Positions 11,579-23,745 of a stretch of DNA of 64,000 bases are shown here, piece by piece (the first letter of the stretch is position 1; each line of letters opens with the position of its first letter). The stretch lies in assembly GCA_949752795.1 (NCBI GenBank), contig CATKHW010000562.1:1-64000 (forward strand), read 5' to 3'. The notes beneath the pieces are model-generated. The model had not been told where the DNA came from and made no database searches. It saw only the letters and a list, made by a program, of their open reading frames with translations. A program made the translations under genes and the position numbers. Source of the stretch: Hyperoodon ampullatus. Lineage: Eukaryota; Chordata; Mammalia; Artiodactyla; Ziphiidae.

Positions 11579-13315
11579 CTTGGCCAAAAAGGGCGTATGC
11601 GTTTTCTCCTGAATATATTCAGGAGAAAATGCATACGCCTTTTGTGGCCAAGCAAGCAAGCGGGCAATGCAAATCTGCACTACACAGAAGTATCACTTCC
11701 CACAGGTCAAAAGGGACATCCACAAAATGTGTAGAAACCAGAAAGGCAAGACAGGAACTGGAGAACAGGGAGCCTTGTTATGCTGATGGGCGGGATGTAA
11801 ATTGCCAACTGCCTCTCTGGAGGAGTGCACTGTGTTCCCTAAAACAAGTAAACAACAGAGGTACAGAGCCAAGGGCACTTCCAGTCCAGGGAATATACCT
11901 TGGGAAAACTGAAAATCAATAAGACAGAGCCACCCCAAAATTTAGGGCTGCACTGCTTACAAGGACCTCAACTTGGGTACACCTTAAATATCCCAGGAAA
12001 TATAAAAATGGTTCAAAAAATTCTGGTACTTACGTACGACGGAATATCCCTCAGCCATGAAATCAATGTCATAAGACCAGTAGCAGCAAAATGGGTGGAT
12101 TCCGGTATGATGATTCTAAGTGAAATAAGTCACACAGAAAAGAAACTTATCATAAGATATCACTTATGAAGATCCTGTAAACATGGCTACACTTGAACTG
12201 AGTTAGGAAAGAGAACAGTGTCTCACATTTAGAAAACACTCTTATGCCTGCTTAAGGGGGAAGGAGAGGATGGGTGATGCATAAAAGCAGAGTTTGATAT
12301 AAGCACAGGTACCGTTCCAAAAACCAACTATGGAATAGACAAGACCTACACCTTCCTCAGTGAAAGGGTCTCAAAACACCATATTTCCCGCAGAGGAATA
12401 TATCTGACTAGTAAGAATCTTAAAACCTATGTATTTATATGTCTCCGTAAGGCAATCAAGTGTGTCTAGACTGGCATAAACCTGGCAGCGAGAATCAGCT
12501 CAAACCCACTATAAAAAGGAATTGCAAAAACAAAACAAAAAAACTGGGAAATTCTTTTCAATTCCTTCAGGGTCTCTGATGAAACCTGGAATGACCCTAT
12601 CTACAACGACAGCTGGATGTGGCATAAGGCTGGACACTTGGGACTGAGAGGATTGGTGAGATTAGGTGAGCAAATGCAGACCCTTTTAAGCACAAATGCC
12701 TGGCAACCATTTTAGGGTCCCAACTCTCCAGGTTGAAGGGAATATTACTACAGCTATAACATGTACGGGAAACCTAGAGAACGTACCCACATTGAATACG
12801 AAAGGTTTCTAAAACTCAACGAATAGTCCCTCTCCTGGTGATCCGGTTTGACTTTCCATCTGCTTTACTATCAACCTCCCAAAATGGAGAGACAGCCCCT
12901 TTAACCTCCTGATTCGCACAGCTTTCCAATTTGGCAGAGGATGAAAGGGAAGAGGGAGAACCAAAGAGAGAGTAGCTGTTAGGCATTTGGAAGGGGACAT
13001 ATCACTCTAAATTCCCGGGGGGAAGAAGAATTAACCAAAGTCTCAGCCACCCACCGGGAACCAGCATAAGTCCTGAACCAAAATTTTGGACTTGCGGTCA
13101 GCTCACCAAAAACGAGTTGAAAAATGGAGCTCAGGGGCACAGCAATTCACAAACTGGCCGAGTAATAAAGGACAACTATCGTCCAAAAATCTGTTGAGGG
13201 AAGGCAACGAGGTGGATTCGAAAGCGAGGCAGAATAGCAGGAAACAGATTTCAATACGTACGTTGAAATCGCCTTTAAAGAGCAGGAAGTGGGGCACAAT
13301 TTCGACAATGATGCA
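11579..13315 (+). repeat. Satellite monomer M5 (subtype A2, chimeric at its right end)
   Basis: Length 1737 bp. Palindrome 11579-11652 has a consensus left arm but a changed right arm (AAATGCATACGCCTTTTGTGG). Markers shared with M9 are GAGGTACAGAGCC near 11858 and CCAGTCCAGGG near 11881, the latter turning an in-frame TAG into CAG. The A2 type continues to AACCAAAGAGAGAGTAGC near 12960. From about 12990 the sequence is of the M16 type (AAGGGGACATATC, AAATTCCCGGGG), so a crossover or conversion edge lies between. Confidence 0.95.
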
Positions 13316-15054
13316 CTTGGCCAAAAAGGGCGTATACGTTTTCTCCTGAATATATTCAGGAGAAAACGCATACGCCCTTTTTGGCCAAGCAAGCAAGCGG
13401 GCAATGCAAATCTGCACTACAAAGAAGTATCACTTCCCACCGGTCAAAAGGGACATCCACAAAATGTGTAAAAATCAGAAAGGCAAGGCAGGCCCAGGAG
13501 AACAGGGAGCCTTGTAATGCTGATGGACAGGATGTAAATTGCCAACTGCCTCTCTGGAGGAGTACATTGTGTTCCCTAAAAAAAGTAAAGAACAGAGCTA
13601 CAGAGCCAAGGGCACTTCCAGTCTAGGGAATATACCTTGGGAAAACTGAAAATCAATAAGACATAGCCACCCCAATATTTAGGGCTGCACTGCTTATAAG
13701 GACCTCAACTTGGGTACACCTTAAATATCCAAGGAAATATAAAATTGGTTCAAAAAATGGTGGTACTTACGTACGACGGAATAACCCTCAGCCACGAAAT
13801 CAATGTCATAAGACCAGTAGCAGCAAAATGGGTGGATTCAGGTACGATGATTCTAAGTGAAATAAGTCACACAGAAAAAGAAACTTATCATAAGATATCA
13901 CTTATGAAGATCCTGTAAACATGGCTACACTTGAACTGAGTTAGGAAATAGAACAGTGTCTCACATTTAGAAAACACTCTTATGCCTGTTTAAGGGGGAA
14001 GGAGAGGTGGGGTGATGCATAAAACCAGAGTTTGATATAAGCACAGGTACCGTTCCAAAAACCAACTATGGAATAGACAAGACCTACATCTTCCTCAGTG
14101 AAAGGGACTCAAAACCCCATATTTCCTGCAGAGGAATATATTTGACTAGTAAGAATCTTAAAACCTATGGATTGATATGTCTCCGTAAGGGAATCAAGTG
14201 TGTCTAGACTGGCATAAACATGGCAGCGAGAATCAGCTCAACCCCACTATAAAAAGGAATTTCAAAAACAAAACAAAAAAACTGGGAAATCCTTTACAAT
14301 TCCTTCAGGGTCTCTGATGAAACCTGGAATGACCCTATCTACAATGACAGCTGGATGTGGCATAAGGAGGGACACTTTGGACTGAGACTATTGGTGAGAT
14401 TGGGTTAGCAAATGCATACCCTTTAAAGCACAAATGCCTGGCACCCATTCCATTGGTCCCAACTCTCTAGGTTGAAGGGAATATTACTACAGCTCTAACA
14501 TGTACGGGAAACCTAGAGAACGGACACACTGTGAATACGAAAGGTTTCTAAAACTCAACGAATAGTCCCTCGCCTGGTGCTCCGGTTTGACTTTCCATCT
14601 GTTTTACTATCAACCTCCCAACTTGGAGAGACAGCCCCTTTAACCTCCTGGTTCGCACAGGTTGCCAATTTGGCAGAGGATGAAAGGGAACAGGGAGAAC
14701 CAATGAGAGAGTAGCTGTTAGGCATTTGGACGGGCACATATCACTGTAATTTCCCAGCAGGAAGAAGAATTAACCAAAGTCTCAGCCACCCACCGGGAAC
14801 CAGTATAGGTCCTGAACCAAAATTTTGGACTTGCGGTCAGCTCACCAAAAACGATTTGAAAAATGGAGCTCAGGGGCACAGCAATTCACAAACTGGCCGA
14901 GTAATAAAGGACAACTATCGTCCAAAAATCTGTTGAGGGAAGGCAACGAGGCGGACTTGAAAGCGAGGCAGAATAGCAGGAAACAGATTTCAAGAGGTAC
15001 GTTGGAATCGCCTTTAAAGCACAGGAAGAGGGGCCCAAATTCGACAATGATGCA
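13316..15054 (+). repeat. Satellite monomer M6
   Basis: Length 1739 bp. Palindrome 13316-13389 has one arm mismatch (GTATACG on the left). Its closest relative is M16, 17,384 bp to the right: both have CTTGTAATGCTG near 13511, GACATAGCC near 13660, ATAAAATTGG near 13739, AAATGGTGGTAC near 13755 and GGAAATAGAACAGTG near 13944. L1 piece about 13403-14283. The unassigned half carries CTCGCCTGGTG near 14570, shared with M16 and M19. Confidence 0.95.
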
Positions 15055-16792
15055 CTTGGCCAAAAAGGGCGTATGCGTTTTTTCCTGAATACATTCAGGA
15101 GAAAACGCATACGCCCTTTTTGGCCAAGCAAGCAAGTGGGCAAAGCAAATCTGCAGTACAAAGAAGTATCACTTCCCACCGGTCAAAAGGGACATCCACA
15201 AAATGTGTAAAACCCAGAAAGGCAAGACAGGCCCTGGAGAACAGGGAGCCTTGTTATGCTGATGGACGGGATGTAAATTGCCAACTGCCTCTCTGGAGGA
15301 GTGCATTGTGTTCCCTGAAAGAAGCAAAAAACAGAGCTACACAGCCAAGGGAACTTTCTGTCTAGGGAATATACCTTGGGAAAACTGAAAATCAATAAGA
15401 CAGAGCCACCCCAAAATTTAGGGCTGCACTGCTTACAATGACCTCAACTTGTGTACACCTTAAATATCCCAGGAAATATAAAAATGGTTCAAAAAATTGT
15501 GGTACATAATTACGATGGAATATCCCTCAGCCATGAAATCAATGTCATAAGACCAGTAGCAGCAAAATGGGTGGATTCAGGTACGATGATTCTAAGTGAA
15601 TAAGTCACACAGAAAAAGAAACTTATCATAAGATATCACTTATGAAGATCCTGTAAACATGGCTACACTTGAACTGAGTTAGGAAAGAGAACAGTGTCTC
15701 ACATTTACAAAACACTCTTATGCCTGCTTAAGGGGGAAGGAGAGGTGGGGTGATGCACAAAACCAGAGTTTGATATAAGCACAGGTACCGTTCCAAAAAC
15801 CAACTATGGAATAGACAAGACCTACACCTTGCTCAGTGAAAGGGACTCAAAACCCCATATTTCCCGCAGAGGAATATATCTGACTAGTAAGAATCTTAAA
15901 ACCTATGTATTGATATGTCTCCGTAAGGGAATCAAGTGTGTCTAGACTGGCATAAACAGCGGAACGAGAATCAGCTCAAACCCACTATAAAAAGGAATTT
16001 CAAAAACAAAACAAAAAAACTGGGAAATTCTTTACAATTCCTTCAGGGTCTCTGATGAAACCAAGAATGACCATATCTACAACGACAGCTGGATGTGGCA
16101 TAAGGCTAGACACTTGGGCCTGAGACGATTGGTAAGATTGGGTGAGCAAATGCAGACCCTTTAAAGCAATAATGCATGGCACCCATTCCATGGGTCCCAA
16201 CTCTCCAGGTTGAAGGGAATATTACTACAGCTATAACATGTACGGGAAACCTAGAGAACTGACCCACTGTGAATACAAAAGTTTTCTATAACTCAGTGAA
16301 TAGTCCCTCTCCTAGTACTCCCGTTTGACTTTCCATCTGCTTTACTATCAACCTCCCAACTGGGAGAGACAGCCCCTTTAACCTCCTGGTTCGCACAGGT
16401 TGCCAATTTGGCAGAGGATGAAAGGGAAGAGGGAGAACCAATGAGAGAGAAGCTGTTAGGCATTTGGACGGCCACATATCACTGTAATTTCCCGGCAGGA
16501 AGAAGAATTAACCAAAGTCTCAGCCACACACCGGGAACCAGCATAGGTACTGAACCAAAATTTTGGACATGTGGTCAGCTCACAAAAAACGAGTTGAAAA
16601 ATGGAGCTCAGGGGCACAGCAATTCACAAACTGGCAGAGTAATAAAGGACAACTATCGTCCAAAAATCTGTTGAGGGAAGGCAACTAGGCGGACTTGAAA
16701 GCGAGGCACAATAGCAGGAAACAGATTTCAAGGGGTACGTTGGAATCGCCTTTAAAGCACAGGAAGAGGGGCACAACTTCGACAATGATGCA
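15055..16792 (+). repeat. Satellite monomer M7 (GTACATAATTACG subtype), chimeric right end
   Basis: Length 1738 bp. Palindrome 15055-15128 has TTTTTTCCTGAATACATTC at its centre, identical to M17. The L1 piece carries the alternative GTACATAATTACG near 15503 in place of GTACTTACGTACG, and a one-base loss in AAGTGAATAAGTC near 15594. It also has AACAGCGGAACGAG near 15955. The match to M17 runs to about 16735. Between there and 16792 it changes to the M4-type left palindrome arm (CAATTGGCC). Confidence 0.95.
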
Positions 16793-18530
16793 ATTGGCCA
16801 AAAACGGGGTATACGTTTTCTCCTGAATATATTCAGGAGAAAACGCATACGCCCTTTTTCGCAAAGTAAGGAAGCGGGCAATGCAAATCTGCACTACACA
16901 GAAGTATCACTTCCCACCGGTCAAAAGGGACATCCACAAAATGTGTAGAAACCAGAAAGGCAAGACAGGCACTGGAGAACAGGGAGCCTTGTTATGCTGA
17001 TGGGCGGGATGTAAATTGCCAACTGCCTCTCTGGAGGAGTGCATTGTGTTCCTTAAAACAAGTAAACAACAGAGCTACTGTGCCAAGGGCACTTCCAGTC
17101 TAGGGAATATACCTTGGGAAAACTGAAAATCAATAAGACAGAGCCACCCCAAAATTTAGGGCCCCACTGTTTACAAGGACCTCAACTTGGGTACACCTTA
17201 AATATCCCAGGAAATATAAAAATGGTTCAAAAATTTGTGGTACTTACGTACGATGGAATATCCCTCAGCCTTGAAATCAATGTCATAAGACCAGTAGCAG
17301 CAAAATGGTTGGATTCAGGTACGATGATTCTAAGTGAAATAAGTCACACAGAAAAAGAAACTTATCATAAGATATCACTTATGAAGATCCTGTAAACATG
17401 GCTACACTTGAACTGAGTTAGGAAAGAGAACAGAGTCTCCCATTTAGAAAACACTCTTATGCCTGCTTAAGTGGGAATGAGAGGTGGGGTGATGCATAAA
17501 ACCAGAGTTTGATATAAGCACAGGTACCGTTGCAAAAACCAACTATGGAATAGACAAGACCTACACCTTCCTCAGTGAAAGGGACTCAAAACCCCATATT
17601 TCCCGCAGAGGAATATATCTGACTAGTAAGAATCTTAAAACCTATTTATTGATATGTCTCCGTAAGGGAATCAAGTGTGTCTAGACTGGCATAAACATGG
17701 CAGCGAGAATCAGCTCAAACCCACTATAAAAAGGAATTTCAAAAACAAAACAAAAAACCTGGGAAATTCTTTTCAATTCCTTCAGGGTCTCTGATGAAAC
17801 CTGGAATGACCCTATCTACAACGACAGCTGGATGTGGCATAAGGCTGGACACTTGGGACTGAGAGGATTGGTGAGATTAGGTGAGCAAATGCAGACCCTT
17901 TAAAGCACAAATGCCTGGCAACCATTTTAGGGTCCCAACTCTCCAGGTTTAAGGGAATATTACTACAGCTATAACATGTACGGGAAACCTAGAGAACGTA
18001 CCCACATTGAATACGAAAGGTTTCTAAAACTCAACGAATAGTCCCTCTCCTGGTGATCCGGTTTGACTTTCCATCTGCTTTACTATCAACCTCCCAAAAT
18101 GGAGAGACAGCCCCTTTAACCTCCTGATTCGCACAGCTTTCCAATTTGGCAGAAGATGAAAGGGAAGAGGGAGAACCAAAGAGAGAGTAGCTGTTAGGCA
18201 TTTGGACGGGCACATATCACTCTAACTTCCCAGCATGAAGAAAAATTAACAAAAGTCTCAGCCCCCCACCGAGGACCAGCATAGGTCCTGAACCAAAATT
18301 TTGGACTTGCGGTCAGCTCACAAAAAACGAGTTAAAAAATGGAGCTCAAGGGCACAGCAATTCACAAACTGGCCGAGTAATAAAGGACAACTATCGTCCA
18401 AAAATCTGTTGAGGGAAGGCATCGAGGCGGACTTGAAAGCAAGGCAGAATAGCAGGAAACAGAGATCAAGAGGTACATTGGAATCGCCTTTAAAGCACAG
18501 GAAGAGGGGCACAACTTCGACAATGATGCA
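16793..18530 (+). repeat. Satellite monomer M8 (subtype A1)
   Basis: Length 1738 bp. This is a near copy of M4 at an offset of 6952 bp, with the same two-arm damage to the palindrome (16793-16866) and the same markers: TGCCAAGGGC near 17083, GGGCCCCACTG near 17159, GAGTCTCCC near 17432 and AAGTGGGAATGAG near 17469. Small differences such as CTTGAAATC near 17270 show some later drift. L1 piece about 16880-17758; unassigned half to 18530. Confidence 0.95.
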
Positions 18531-20268
18531 CTTGGCCAAAAAGGGCGTATGCGTTTTCTCCTGAATATATTCAGGAGAAAATGCATACGCCTTTTGTGGC
18601 CAAGCAAGCAAGCGGGCAATGCAAATCTGCACTACACAGAAGTATCACTTCCCACAGGTCAAAAGGGACATCCACAAAATGTGTAGAAACCAGAAAGGCA
18701 AGACAGGCCCTGGAGAACAGGGAGCCTTGTTATGCTGATGGGCGGGATGTAAATTGCCAACTGCCTCTCTGGAGGAGTGCACTGTGTTCCCTAAAACAAG
18801 TAAACAACAGAGGTACAGAGCCAAGGGCACTTCCAGTCCAGGGAATATACCTTGGGAAAACTGAAAATCAATAAGACAGAGCCACCCCAAAATTTAGGGC
18901 TGCACTGCTTACAAGGACCTCAACTTGGGTACACCTTAAATATCCCAGGAAATATAAAAATGGTTCAAAAAATTGTGGTACTTACGTACGACGGAATATC
19001 CCTCAGCCATGAAATCAATGTCATAAGACCAGTAGCAGCAAAATGGGTGGATTCCCGTATGATGATTCTAAGTGAAATAAGTCACACAGAAAAAGAAACT
19101 TATCATAAGATATCACTTATGAAGATCCTGTAAACATGGCTACACTTGAACTGAGTTAGGAAAGAGAACAGTGTCTCACATTTAGAAAACACTCTTATGC
19201 CTGCTTAAGGGGGAAGGAGAGGATGGGTGATGCATAAAAGCAGAGTTTGATATAAGCACAGGTACCGTTCCAAAAACCAACTATGGAATAGACAAGACCT
19301 ACACCTTCCTCAGTGAAAGGGTCTCAAAACACCATATTTCCCGCAGAGGAATATATCTGACTAGTAAGAATCTTAAAACCTATGTATTTATATGTCTCCA
19401 TAAGGCAATCAAGTGTGTCTAGACTGGCATAAACCTGGCAGCGAGAATCAGCTCAAACCCACTATAAAAAGGAATTGCAAAAACAAAACAAAAAAACTGG
19501 GAAATTCTTTTCAATTCCTTCAGGGTCTCTGATGAAACCTGGAATGACCCTATCTACAACGACAGCTGGATGTGGCATAAGGCTGGACACTTGGGACTGA
19601 GAGGATTGGTGAGATTAGGTGAGCAAATGCAGACCCTTTTAAGCACAAATGCCTGGCAACCATTTTAGGGTCCCAACTCTCCAGGTTGAAGGGAATATTA
19701 CTACAGCTATAACATGTACGGGAAACCTAGAGAACGTACCCACATTGAATACGAAAGGTTTCTAAAACTCAACGAATAGTCCCTCTCCTGGTGCTCCGGT
19801 TTGACTTTCCATCTGCTTTACTATCAACCTCCCAAAATGGAGAGACAGCCCCTTTAACCTCCTGATTCGCACAGGTTTCCAATTTGGCAGAGGATGAAAG
19901 GGAAGAGGGAGAACCAAAGAGAGAGTAGCTGTTAGGCATTTGGACGGGCACATATCACTCTAACTTCCCAGCATGAAGAAAAATTAACCAAAGTCTCAGC
20001 CCCCCAACGAGGACCAGCATAGGTCCTGAACCAAAATTTTGGACTTGCGGTCAGCTCACAAAAAACGAGTTAAAAAATGGAGCTCAAGGGCACAGCAATT
20101 CACAAACTGGCAGAGTAATAAAGGACAACTATCGTCCAAAAATCTGTTGAGGGAAGGCATCGAGGCGGACTTGAAAGCAAGGCAGAATAGCAGGAAACAG
20201 AGATCAAGAGGTACATTGGAATCGCCTTTAAAGCACAGGAAGAGGGGCACAACTTCGACAATGATGCA
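18531..20268 (+). repeat. Satellite monomer M9 (subtype A2)
   Basis: Length 1738 bp. Near copy of M5 at an offset of 6952 bp, including the changed right arm of the palindrome (18531-18604), GAGGTACAGAGCC near 18810 and CCAGTCCAGGG near 18833. A private CCCGTATGATG occurs near 19053. Unlike M5 it continues in the same subtype into M10 and does not switch type near its right end. Confidence 0.95.
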
Positions 20269-22007
20269 CTTGGCCAAAAAGGGCGTATGCGTTTTCTCCT
20301 GAATATATTCAGGAGAAAACGCATACGCCCTTTGTGGCCAAGCAAGCAAGCGGGCAATGCAAATCTGCACTACACAGAAGTATCACTTCCCACAGGTCAA
20401 AAGGGACATCCACAAAATGTGTAGAAACCAGAAAGGCAAGACAGGCCCTGGAGAACAGGGAGGCTTGTTATGCTGATGGGCGGGATGTAAATTGCCAACT
20501 GCCTCTCTGGAGGAGTGCATTGTGTTCCCTAAAACAAGTAAAGGACAGAGCTACAGAGCCAAGGGCACTTCCAGTCTAGGGAATATACCTTGGGAAAACT
20601 GAAAATCAATAAGACAGAGCCACCCCAAAATTTAGGGCTGCACTGCTTACAAGGACCTCAACTTGGGTACACCTTAAATATCCCAGGAAATATAAAAATG
20701 GTTCAAAAAATTGTGGTACTTACGTACGATGGAATATCCCTCAGCCATGAAATCAATGTCATAAGACCAGTAGCAGCAAAATGGGTGGATTCCGGTATGA
20801 TGATTGTAAGTGAAATAAGTCACACAGAAAAAGAAACTTATCATAAGATATCACTTATGAAGATCCTGTAAACATGGCTACACTTGAACTGAGTTAGGAA
20901 AGAGAACAGTGTCTCACATTTAGAAAACACTCTTATGCCTGCTTAAGGGGGAAGGAGAGGATGGGTGATGCATAAAAGCAGAGTTTGATATAAGCACAGG
21001 TACCGTTCCAAAAACCAACTAAGGAATAGACAAGACCTACACCTTCCTCAGTGAAAGGGAATCAAAACACCATATTTCCCGCAGAGGAATATATCTGACT
21101 AGTAAGAATCTTAAAACCTATGTATTTATATGTCTCCGTAAGGCAATCAAGTGTGTCTAGACTGGCATAAACCTGGCAGCGAGAATCAGCTCAAACCCAC
21201 TATAAAAAGGAATTTCAAAAACAAAACAAAAAAACTGGGAAATTCTTTACAATTCCTTCAGGGTCTCTGATGAAACATGGAATGACCTTATCTACAATGA
21301 CAGCTGGATGTGGCATAAGGCTGGACACTTGGGACTGAGAGGATTGGTGAGATTGGGTGAGCAAATGCATACCCTTTAAAGCACAAATGCCTGGCACCCA
21401 TTCCATGGGTCCCAACTCTCCAGGTTGAAGGGAATATTACAACAGCTATAACATGTACGGGTAACCTAGAGAACGGACACACTGTGAATACGAAATGTTT
21501 CAAAAACTCAACGAATAGTCCCTCTCCTGGTGCTCGGTTTTGACTTTCCATCTGCTTTACTATCAACCTCCCAATTTGGAGAGACAGCCCCTTTAACCTC
21601 CTGGGTCGCACAGGTTGCCAATTTGGCAGAGGATGAAAGGTAAGAAGGAGAACCAATGAGAGAGTAGCTGTTAGGCATTTGGACGGGCACATATCACTGT
21701 AATTTCCCGGCAGGAAGAAGAATTAACCAAAGTCTCAGCACCCCACCGGGAACCAGTATAGGTCCTGAACCAAAATTTTGGACTTGCGGTCAGCTCACAA
21801 AAAACGAGTTGACAAATGGATTTCAGGGGCACAGCAATTCACAAACTGGCCGAGTAATAAAGGACAACTATCGTCCAAAAATCTGTTGAGGGTAGGCAAC
21901 GAGGCGGACTTGAAAGTGAGGCAGAATAGCAGGAAACAGATTTCAAGAGGTACGTTGGAATCGCCTTTAAAGCACAGGAAGAGGGGCACAACTTCGACAA
22001 TGATGCA
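20269..22007 (+). repeat. Satellite monomer M10
   Basis: Length 1739 bp. Palindrome 20269-20342 has a single mismatch (CCCTTTGTGGCC on the right). The L1 half belongs with M5 and M9 (GGAGAGGATGGGTGATGC near 20953, AAAAGCAGAG near 20974). The unassigned half from about 21240 moves to the bulk type (TTTACAATTCC instead of TTTTCAATTCC), so the A2 type ends here. Confidence 0.95.
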
Positions 22008-23745
22008 CTTGGCCAAAAAGGGCGTATGCGTTTTCTCCTGAATATATTCAGGAGAAAACGCATACACCCTTTTTGGCCAAGCAAGCAAGCGGGCAATGCA
22101 AATCTGCACTACAAAGAAGTATCACTTCCCACCGGTCAAAAGGTACATCCACAAAATGTGTAAAAACCAGAAAGGCAAGACAGGCCCTGAAGAACAGGGA
22201 GCCTTGTTATGCTGATGGGCGGGATGTAAATTGCCAACTGCCTCTCTGGAGGAGTGCATTGTGTTCCCTAAAACAAGTAAACAACAGAGCTACAGAGCCA
22301 AGGGCACTTCCAGTCTAGGGAATATACCTTGGGAAAACTGAAAATCAATAAGACAGAGCCACCCCAAAATTTAGGGCTGCACTGCTTACAAGGACCTCAA
22401 CTTGAGTACACCTTAAATATCCCAGGAAATATAAAAATGGTTCAAAAAATTGTGGTACTTACGTACGATGGAATATCCCTCAGCCATGAAATCAATGTCA
22501 TAAGACCAGTAGCAGCAAAATGGGTGGATTCAGGTACGATGATTCTAAGTGAAATAAGTCACACAGAAAAAGAAACTTATCATAAGATATCACTTATGAA
22601 GATCCTGTAAACATGGCTACACTTGAACTGAGTTAGGAAAGAGAACAGTGTCTCACATTTAGAAAACACTCTTATGCCTGCTTAAGGGGGAAGGAGAGGT
22701 GGGGTGATGCATAAAACCAGAGTTTGATATAAGCACAGGTACCGTTCCAAAAACCAACTATGGAATAGACAATTCCTAAACCTTCCTCAGTGAAAGGGAC
22801 TCAAAACCCCATATTTCCCACAGAGGAATATATCTGACTAGTAAGAATCTTAAAACCTATGTATTGATATGTCTCCGTAAGGGAATCAAGTGTGTCTAGA
22901 CTGGCATAAACATGGCAGCGAGAATCAGCTCAAACCCACTATAAAAAGGAATTTCAAATACAAAAGAAAAAAACTGGGAAATTCTTTACAATTCCTTCAG
23001 GGTCTTTGATGAAACCTGGAATGACCCTATCTACAACGACAGCTGCATGTGGCATAAGGCTGGACACCTGGGACTGAGAGGATTGGTGCAATTGGGTGAG
23101 CAAATGCAGACGCTTTAAAGCACAAATGCCTGGCACCCATTCCATGGGTCCCAACTCTCCAGGTTGAAGGGAATATTACTACAGCTATAACATGTACGGG
23201 AAACCTAGAGAACTGACACACTGTGAATACGAAATGTTTCTAAAACTCAAGGAATAGTCCCTCACCTGGTGCTCCTGTTTGACTTTCCAACTGCTTTACT
23301 ATGAATCTCCAAACTTGGAGAGACAGCGTGGTTAACCTCCTTGTTCACACACATTGACAATTTGGCAGAGGATGAAAGGGAAGAGGGAGAACCAATGACA
23401 GAGTAGCTGTTAGGCATTGGGACCGGCACATGTCACTCTTATTTCCCGGCAGGAAGATGAATTAACCAAAGTTTCAGCCACCCACCGGGAACAAGTATAG
23501 GTCCTGAAACAAAATATTGGTCTTGCGTTCAGCTCACAAAAACAGAGTTGAAAAATGGAGCTCAGGGGCACAGCAATTCATAAACTGGCAGAGTAATAAA
23601 GACAACTATCATCCAAAAATGTGTTGAGGGAAGGCATCGAGGCAGACTTGAAAGCGAGGCAGAATATCAGGAAACAGACTTCAAGAGGTACGTTGGAATT
23701 GCCTTTAAAGCACAGGAAGAGGGGCACAACTTCGACAATGATGCA
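22008..23745 (+). repeat. Satellite monomer M11, right part diverged
   Basis: Length 1738 bp. Palindrome 22008-22081 has one mismatch (CATACACCC). The L1 half is bulk type. From about 23220 the unassigned half becomes diverged: ACAGCGTGGTTAACC near 23320, TTGTTCACACACATTGAC near 23341, AACAAAATATTGGTCTTGCG near 23509 and CACAAAAACAGAGTTG near 23534. These resemble the array edge more than neighbouring monomers. Confidence 0.93.
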
